A stretch of 64,000 nt of DNA from positions 246,213,503 to 246,277,502 of the forward strand of contig NC_133661.1 in NCBI RefSeq assembly GCF_037893015.1, in the 5' to 3' direction. This DNA is from Macrotis lagotis (Eukaryota; Chordata; Mammalia; Peramelemorphia; Peramelidae). Made by a program: the position numbers and the translations under genes. This document shows positions 25,601-64,000 of this stretch, in pieces. Numbering within the stretch: the first letter of the stretch is position 1; every line of letters begins with the position of its first letter. Below the pieces are notes generated by a model that did no database searches, was not told the origin of the DNA, and saw nothing but the letters and a program-made list of their open reading frames with translations.

Positions 25601-28206
25601 CAGTCTTGGTGGGAATTCCTTGTTTCAACATTCTTCCTACTGAATTGCTGAACCCATTTCCTGTGCAAAGTCAGTCAACCTAAGGCAAAACTTTGAAGCA
25701 ATGTGTCTTTCTCTATCATGACCTCACATTACCTTTTCCCTCAGAGATCCTCGGTGCTTTTCCTCTTCTAAAGAATTGGAGAAATTCTTCCACACTAAGA
25801 TCTTAGGAGTTTAATGGGGGTTGATTTATTTTAAAACTGGAAACAAGGAAACTTTAAAACAAGGAAAAGGACAAGGATTATAATTTAAGGGATCCTGGGA
25901 TATTTGATGTCTCCTCTTCCATTTCCCTTTGAACAACTGAGGAAAATAAGTATGGGTATGGTCCATAACAGAGATTAGGGAGTTTGTGTGGTGAGAAGCA
26001 ACGTTTGATATCCAGGACTAACATGCTTGTCAACTGGTTGATTAGAATTCTGGGGGGTCAGCTATATGGCACCGTGGTTAGAGCAGTCCTTGAGTAAGAG
26101 AAACCTGAGTTCAAATCCAGACTCAGATACTTGCAGGCTGTGTGACCCTGGGCAAGTCCCTTAACTGCAATTACTTAAAAAAAATCATGGCAACCTCAGG
26201 AAATATTTTTACCTGGGTAAATGACTGGAACTCTCTAGAGACTTTACTGGCCTAGCCTAAAAATTGAGAGTTCAGCAGTCAAGCTATGGAGTCATTAGGA
26301 ATAACAGAAAGAGGAAAAGGAAAAAAAAATTTCTTTTCCACTGATAGGAGCAGTTGGACATGACATGATCTGTGGGGACATTGTCCAGAACTCTCATATT
26401 TGTGACTAACTATAAGTGACCCTTGGGATTTACATATATCAGTGGGATAAATGGTTATTCACCATGATTTTTATTCAGTGTCTTTCCTTTGAAAAAAAAA
26501 CCTTCTGCCATATAGTGTGAATTGCAAGTTTTCAAGTGAGGAGTTGGGATAAAGGGTCTATTTTGCTCAATTGTGTTTGATTCTTTGAGACCCTGCATGG
26601 GGTTTTCCTTGGAAGAAATAATGGAATGATTTGCCATTTCCTTCTCCAGTGAACTAAGGCAAACAGCAGTTGAATGACTTGCCCAGGATCACACAGATTG
26701 GATTTGAATTTCCACTGGATTTGAATTCAGCTCTTCCTGACTCCAAGGCCCAGCAATCTAGCTAAATTGGTGACCAAATTGCTTGTAGGATTTACTAGCT
26801 ATCATTTCCCCAGCTTTTCTGAATGGGGCCCAGCTAATTTTGAGGCCTGTGGGTCAAGTCAATAAGCATTTATTAATAGACAAAACTATGAAGCAATGTG
26901 TTTTTATCATGGCCTCTCATTACTTTTTTTCCTCAGAGAGCCTCAGAGAGCTTTTTCTCTTTTAAAGAATTGGAGAAATTCTTCCACACTAAGATATTAG
27001 GGATTTAATGGGGGTATTTATATTTTAAAACTGGACCCAAGGAAAAGGTGTTATGTGGCTTGTTTGGGGAACAATGAGGCCAGAGACCCTGGAAAGTGAG
27101 TAAGTAAATGAAGTAAGAAAAAATACAACAAGGGGCAGCTAAGCGGTGCAGTGGATAGAGCACCAGATGGAGTCAGGAGGACTCCAAATGCCACCCCTTA
27201 ACCCCATTGTCTTAAATAATTTTTAAAAAAAGTATAATAAGATTGGAAAGATAGGAAAGGAACCACTGGCACTCAGTGAAGGGCTTTAGAACTCAAACAG
27301 ATGAGCTGATATGTGTCAAGTTTCTGAAACGAGGCAGCATTTAAAAAATGTAACAGGAATGACAAAGAATGAATTTGATAACGGCCCAACTTGGGGCCAG
27401 TGTGGGAGGTAGTTTAGGGTGGGGAAAGTGTTCAGGAATCCCTGAGGGATTTGCTGCTGAGAGCTGTCCCCTAAGTCTTCAGTGAAGCCAGTGCCCTCCG
27501 GGCTGGAGACCTCAGACACCCCACTGGGCAGTCACTCCCGGGGATTCTGGGCCTCTGAGGGCACTGAGAGTGACAACTCACACTTCTGCTGCGCTTTGAT
27601 ATATCTCATTGGCATTTTACAAGTGACTTAGGCAGATTCAGTGACTTTTCCAGGGTCACACACATGTGTTAACTATTAAGAGTGCCCTTCCAGCTCCTCG
27701 TTAAAAGGTCTAGCCTTCTTTCCATTAATATTACCCTTTTCCTTTCCTGCTGTGGGTCCCTGGCTGCCTTATTTTTTTGCAAGGCAATGGGGCCACACAA
27801 CCAGGTAATTATGAAGCGTCTGAGATTTGAACTCAGGTCCTCCTGACTCCGGGGCCGGTGCTAATCCGCTGCGCCACCTAGCCGCCCCTTTAAGCTTCTT
27901 GCTGGGCCTCAGTGGTCCCTCCCAGCAGAGGGCGCTGTGGCGCGACTCTGCCTTTGGCAGGGTTAATGCAGGAAGGTCTTTTTTTTAAGGCGCTCGAGGC
28001 CTGAAGACTACATCTCCCAGGATGCAGCGGGGCCGCCGCAAATCGAGTGTGCTGGAATGACAGCAAGGCTAGGCCTGGCTCTGGGGCTCTGGGGCCCTGG
28101 GGGAGGGGGAAGCCAGGGGCGAACCAGGAGCTTGGAGTTTCCCCCGCCTCAGGCCTCTTCTTTAAGCCCTCCCCTTCGGTTGTTCACAGACCTTTCCCGC
28201 CTGCAT
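10499..28206 (-). CDS. GSTZ1: GSTZ1, glutathione S-transferase zeta 1 (maleylacetoacetate isomerase), complete, 9 coding exons
   Basis: Role (family knowledge): a cytosolic/mitochondrial enzyme that isomerises maleylacetoacetate to fumarylacetoacetate in tyrosine catabolism, using glutathione, and also dechlorinates haloacids. Seen: nine exons on the minus strand, 28192-28206, 24663-24714, 20266-20333, 19535-19615, 18987-19115, 12413-12491, 11618-11670, 11006-11055 and 10499-10628, with matching phases. They total 657 bases, giving 218 residues plus TAG (human is 216). The N-terminus MQAGK is identical to human. The zeta-class active-site motif SSCSWRVR starts at residue 14 (Ser14, Ser15, Cys16). 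The thioredoxin-like domain covers about residues 1-85 ([15 protein letters not shown] binds glutathione) and the helical domain follows ([19 protein letters not shown]). Start choice: the ATG has A at -3 and lies in the CpG island. Odd: one extra Ile in PTPIRLLP, and a C-terminus ending FRAC. It is head to head with POMT2. Confidence 0.98.
11006..11055 (-). CDS. GSTZ1: GSTZ1 exon 8
   Basis: Acceptor TCTCTGCAG and donor GTAAGT. It encodes [16 protein letters not shown] plus two bases of the Arg codon. MAD(L/V)CL(V/A)PQVANAERF is a signature of zeta-class GSTs. Confidence 0.96.
11618..11670 (-). CDS. GSTZ1: GSTZ1 exon 7
   Basis: Acceptor TTTTCACAG and donor GTCAGG. It encodes (A)[17 protein letters not shown], matching the human LEQILQSTAGIYCVGDE block. 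Confidence 0.95.
11702..11833 (+). repeat. WSINE1-like SINE in GSTZ1 intron 6
   Basis: GGAGCAGCTAGGATGGTGCA to CCAATGCCTTGCAAAAAA. It lies antisense to GSTZ1, 31 bases outside exon 7. Confidence 0.85.
12413..12491 (-). CDS. GSTZ1: GSTZ1 exon 6
   Basis: Acceptor TTATCAG and donor GTGGGT. It encodes [18 protein letters not shown] then TVISSGFA plus one base of the next Ala codon, part of the all-helical C-domain. Ala replaces the Asn of human GFNALEQ. Confidence 0.96.
15950..17790 (+). repeat. Old L1 ORF2 segment
   Basis: Degenerate reverse-transcriptase coding with TTTTTTGCAGATGATATTGC (FADD region) near 16256, and CTTTGACCCAGAAATACCAC (PFDPEIPL) near 17687. Frames are broken. A SINE interrupts it at 16684-16830. 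Confidence 0.7.
16684..16830 (+). repeat. WSINE1-like SINE
   Basis: GGACAGCTACGTGGTGCAGT to CAATGCTGTGCAAAAACC with an A tail, nested in the L1. Confidence 0.85.
18018..18180 (-). repeat. WSINE1-like SINE
   Basis: T run, then TTCAAGGCAATGGGGTTAAA, through to CACTGTGCCACCTAGCCACC. CAGTTTT flanks both ends. Confidence 0.85.
18740..18815 (+). repeat. L2 3' end
   Basis: AGAATGCAAGCTGTTTGAGG, CCAGGGACTGCGCATCTTG and TAAGTATCTAATAAAAGA fit the L2 tail. Confidence 0.6.
18987..19115 (-). CDS. GSTZ1: GSTZ1 exon 5
   Basis: 43 codons between GGGTTGCAG and GTACAG, starting [20 protein letters not shown] and continuing [18 protein letters not shown]. There is one more residue (Ile in PTPIR) than in the human and mouse proteins as I recall them. 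Confidence 0.97.
19535..19615 (-). CDS. GSTZ1: GSTZ1 exon 4 (glutathione-binding [13 protein letters not shown])
   Basis: 27 codons between TTTTCACAG and GTGAGT. They encode [18 protein letters not shown] followed by IDGITLSQS. The cis-Pro VP and the QS pair are the usual glutathione contacts of the GST N-domain. Confidence 0.97.
20080..20265 (+). repeat. L2 fragment abutting GSTZ1 exon 3
   Basis: AAAGCCTAGATCACAAGTCA and CCATGAAGCCTTCCTTTTGA are L2-like. The fragment reaches the exon 3 donor side. Confidence 0.55.
20266..20333 (-). CDS. GSTZ1: GSTZ1 exon 3
   Basis: Acceptor ACCTGCAG and donor GTAAGA. It encodes [23 protein letters not shown], the second strand region of the thioredoxin fold. 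An L2 fragment reaches almost to its donor. Confidence 0.96.
20396..20555 (-). repeat. Diverged WSINE1-like SINE
   Basis: GCAGGGCAGTGGGGTTGGGG and CTCCAGGGCTGGTGCTCTGT. CpG-decayed, hence older. Confidence 0.75.
20773..20921 (-). repeat. WSINE1-like SINE
   Basis: TTTTGCAAGGTAATGGGGTT to CTGTACTACCCAGATGCCCC. Confidence 0.8.
20922..21290 (-). repeat. MAR1-like SINE split by a younger SINE
   Basis: CTTGGCAAAGATACTGGAGT and TTAAGTGACTTGCCCAGGGT are MAR1 parts separated by the insertion at 21002-21157. Confidence 0.7.
20986..21173 (-). mobile_element. Young WSINE1-like SINE nested in MAR1, with target-site duplication
   Basis: TGCCATTTCCTTCTCT occurs at 20986-21001 and 21158-21173 around body 21002-21157. 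A TC run marks the tail junction. Confidence 0.92.
21390..21510 (+). repeat. L2 3' end
   Basis: AACCTCCTGGAGGAGATGGA and GTGCCTAATAAATGTGTACT resemble the L2 tail. Confidence 0.55.
22040..23117 (-). repeat. Possible L1 5' segment
   Basis: The minus strand begins near 23115 with ACCAATAAGATGGTGGACTA, like the start of mammalian L1 5' UTRs. The rest is only generally L1-like. Confidence 0.3.
23870..24050 (-). repeat. MIR fragment
   Basis: CATTTTACAGGTGAGATAGC and CTTCAAGCCCTGAAGG-type ends, reverse orientation. Confidence 0.5.
24663..24714 (-). CDS. GSTZ1: GSTZ1 exon 2 (catalytic SSCSWRVR)
   Basis: Acceptor CTTCTCAG and donor GTAAGTG. It encodes [17 protein letters not shown] plus the first base of an Ala codon. 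It carries the Ser-Ser-Cys motif that activates glutathione in zeta-class GSTs. Confidence 0.97.
24925..25300. repeat. Unclassified repeated block 1, copy A
   Basis: Shares ATAAGATTGGAAAGG-type, CAAACAGATGATCTGATATT, ATGACAAAGAATTTGATAA and CTTCAGTGAAGCCAG segments in order with 27210-27500. Confidence 0.7.
25690..25855. repeat. Unclassified repeated block 2, copy A
   Basis: AAAGAATTGGAGAAATTCTT, CCACACTAAGATCTTAGG and TTTAATGGGGGTTGATTTAT correspond to 26886-27045. Confidence 0.75.
26054..26190 (+). repeat. SINE (tRNA/CORE type)
   Basis: CAGCTATATGGCACCGTGGT, CTGAGTTCAAATCCAGACTC and GTGTGACCCTGGGCAAGTCC. Confidence 0.7.
26565..26765 (-). repeat. MAR1-like SINE
   Basis: GCATGGGGTTTTCCTTGG, ATTTGCCATTTCCTTCTCC and ATGACTTGCCCAGGATCACA in MAR1 order. 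Confidence 0.7.
26886..27045. repeat. Unclassified repeated block 2, copy B
   Basis: Same order of segments as 25690-25855, including AAAGAATTGGAGAAATTCTT. Confidence 0.75.
27131..27230 (+). repeat. Internally deleted WSINE1-like SINE
   Basis: GGGGCAGCTAAGCGGTGCAG joined to CCCTTAACCCCATTGTCTT with the middle missing. Confidence 0.7.
27210..27500. repeat. Unclassified repeated block 1, copy B
   Basis: Partner of 24925-25300, immediately after block 2 copy B and a SINE. Confidence 0.7.
27560..27690 (-). repeat. MIR fragment
   Basis: CATTTTACAAGTGACTTAGG and TTTTCCAGGGTCACACACA, reverse orientation. Confidence 0.5.
27770..27888 (-). repeat. WSINE1-like SINE at the edge of the CpG island
   Basis: TTTTTTTGCAAGGCAATGGG to GCGCCACCTAGCCGCCCC. 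It keeps its CpGs, consistent with being young or unmethylated. Confidence 0.82.
28007..28025 (+). promoter_or_regulatory. ZNF143 (SBS)-type element
   Basis: ACTACATCTCCCAGGATGC closely matches the long ZNF143/THAP11 element ACTACAATTCCCAGCATGC. It lies in GSTZ1 intron 1, about 180 bases beyond the first donor. Confidence 0.65.
28192..28206 (-). CDS. GSTZ1: GSTZ1 coding exon 1 (MQAGK)
   Basis: Minus-strand ATG-CAG-GCG-GGA-AAG gives the five human N-terminal residues, followed by a donor GTCTGT that is weaker than consensus. It ends in phase 0, as exon 2 requires. It lies about 125 bases downstream of a TATA-like box on the same strand. Confidence 0.9.
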
Positions 28207-28329
28207 GTTGGCTCCCTCTGTGCTCAAGACACTTCACGATTAGGCCTAGCCCGACAGCGTGTGCAAAGCATTCGGCTTGCAGGGCCTTCCGTTTGCTAAT
28301 TTGTCAAGTAAAGGGGCAGGAGCTGGTTC

Positions 28330-28339
28330 CTTTTATAGT
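28330..28339 (-). promoter_or_regulatory. TATA-like box facing GSTZ1
   Basis: The minus strand reads ACTATAAAAG, 124 bases upstream of the GSTZ1 ATG. A start site about 30 bases downstream would give a 5' UTR of roughly 95 bases. TATA boxes are uncommon in CpG-island promoters, so its use is uncertain. Confidence 0.5.
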
Positions 28340-28350
28340 CTGGGAGTTCG

Positions 28351-28356
28351 CACGTG
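28351..28356. promoter_or_regulatory. E-box CACGTG
   Basis: Palindromic CACGTG within GCACGTGC, between the TATA-like box and a ZNF143-like element. This is the core bound by USF/MYC/TFE-type bHLH factors. Occupancy is unknown. Confidence 0.45.
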
Positions 28357-28359
28357 CTC

Positions 28360-28373
28360 CTGGGAGTGGTAGT
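28360..28373 (-). promoter_or_regulatory. ZNF143-type element
   Basis: The minus strand reads ACTACCACTCCCAG, fitting ACTAYRNNNCCCR, about 20 bases upstream of the TATA-like box that faces GSTZ1. Confidence 0.6.
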
Positions 28374-28425
28374 TCTTCCTGCTCTCCCTCCTCGCTTCCT
28401 CCTTCCTAACACGACGGCACGTAGA

Positions 28426-28439
28426 ACTACCACTCCCAT
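28426..28439 (+). promoter_or_regulatory. ZNF143-type element
   Basis: ACTACCACTCCCAT on the plus strand, the mirror partner of the element at 28360-28373. Together they form an inverted repeat. Confidence 0.6.
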
Positions 28440-28449
28440 AAGCCTCAAG

Positions 28450-28457
28450 ACTTCCGG
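28450..28457 (-). promoter_or_regulatory. ETS/GABPA-type site CCGGAAGT
   Basis: The minus strand reads CCCCGGAAGTC. CCGGAAGT is the ETS/GABP core, common in divergent CpG promoters, and it lies midway between the two start codons. Confidence 0.5.
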
Positions 28458-28470
28458 GGCGCAGGCTGAG

Positions 28471-28490
28471 AACTCTGATTCCCACAATGC
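28471..28490 (+). promoter_or_regulatory. Degenerate ZNF143-like element
   Basis: AACTCTGATTCCCACAATGC keeps the TTCCCA..ATGC half of the long ZNF143 element but has lost the ACTAC part. Weak support. Confidence 0.35.
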
Positions 28491-28541
28491 CGCTCGCTAC
28501 ACACTTCGGTCAGGTTAAAGGGAGGGGCGAGTAGAGGGAGA

Positions 28542-28555
28542 ACTACACTTCCCAG
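28542..28555 (+). promoter_or_regulatory. ZNF143-type element proximal to POMT2
   Basis: ACTACACTTCCCAG, 68 bases upstream of the POMT2 ATG, is a full match to ACTAYRNNNCCCR. It is followed by a GC-box cluster (GGGGCGGGCGGGG at about 28569-28581). Confidence 0.65.
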
Positions 28556-28622
28556 GCCGCCTCGAGCAGGGGCGGGCGGGGAGAAAGGGCTGGCCTCTGG
28601 GCCCGAGGCGAAGGGAGAAAGA

Positions 28623-64000
<35,378 letters not shown>

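Larger units (their letters stand above)
24715..28191 (-). other. GSTZ1 intron 1
   Basis: 3.5 kb. It holds two pairs of locally duplicated unclassified blocks (24925-25300 with 27210-27500, and 25690-25855 with 26886-27045), SINE/MIR pieces, and a possible alternative first exon at 25421-25438. Confidence 0.8.

Noticed and set aside
28047..28409. 120-codon plus-strand frame in the promoter
   Set aside because: It covers the antisense of GSTZ1 exon 1 and its leader, with no splice-compatible continuation or homology.

Overview
This is a vertebrate nuclear genomic window, almost certainly from a marsupial. It holds intron-rich genes with GT-AG junctions, a CpG-island promoter and dense retrotransposons. 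Dozens of copies of one tRNA-derived SINE (5' end GGCTAGGTGGCGCAGTGG, B box GGTTCAAATC, 3' end CCTTGCAAAAACCTAAAA) look like the WSINE1/marsupial type. They sit beside MAR1-like CORE SINEs, MIR, L2 and L1. Perfect target-site duplications on several SINEs suggest recent mobility, which favours an Australian (dasyurid-like) marsupial over other lineages. The species call is inference.

Layout: positions 1-10,498 are intergenic, containing only repeats and unassigned sequence. GSTZ1 (glutathione S-transferase zeta 1 / maleylacetoacetate isomerase) occupies 28,206 down to 10,499 on the minus strand in nine coding exons that join without frame errors into 218 codons. POMT2 (protein O-mannosyltransferase 2) starts at 28,623 on the plus strand and runs off the right edge. 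Nineteen exons join in frame for about 682 residues, and the last two or so exons lie outside the window. The two genes are head to head, with 416 bases between their start codons, inside one CpG island (about 27,890-29,110). That island carries several ZNF143-type ACTAC..TCCCA elements, an ETS site, an E-box and a TATA-like box facing GSTZ1. This matches the human 14q24.3 arrangement.

The two genes share a promoter but not a pathway. GSTZ1 acts in phenylalanine/tyrosine breakdown and haloacid metabolism. POMT2 acts with POMT1 in the ER membrane to put the first O-mannose on alpha-dystroglycan. I saw no further protein-coding gene, no structured RNA gene, and no CRISPR or other microbial system. 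The more unusual items are local duplications of unclassified sequence, a perfect hairpin around a CA microsatellite, the duplicated CCAAT/GC-box unit just inside POMT2 intron 1, a poly-alanine tract in POMT2, and a possible alternative first exon of GSTZ1.
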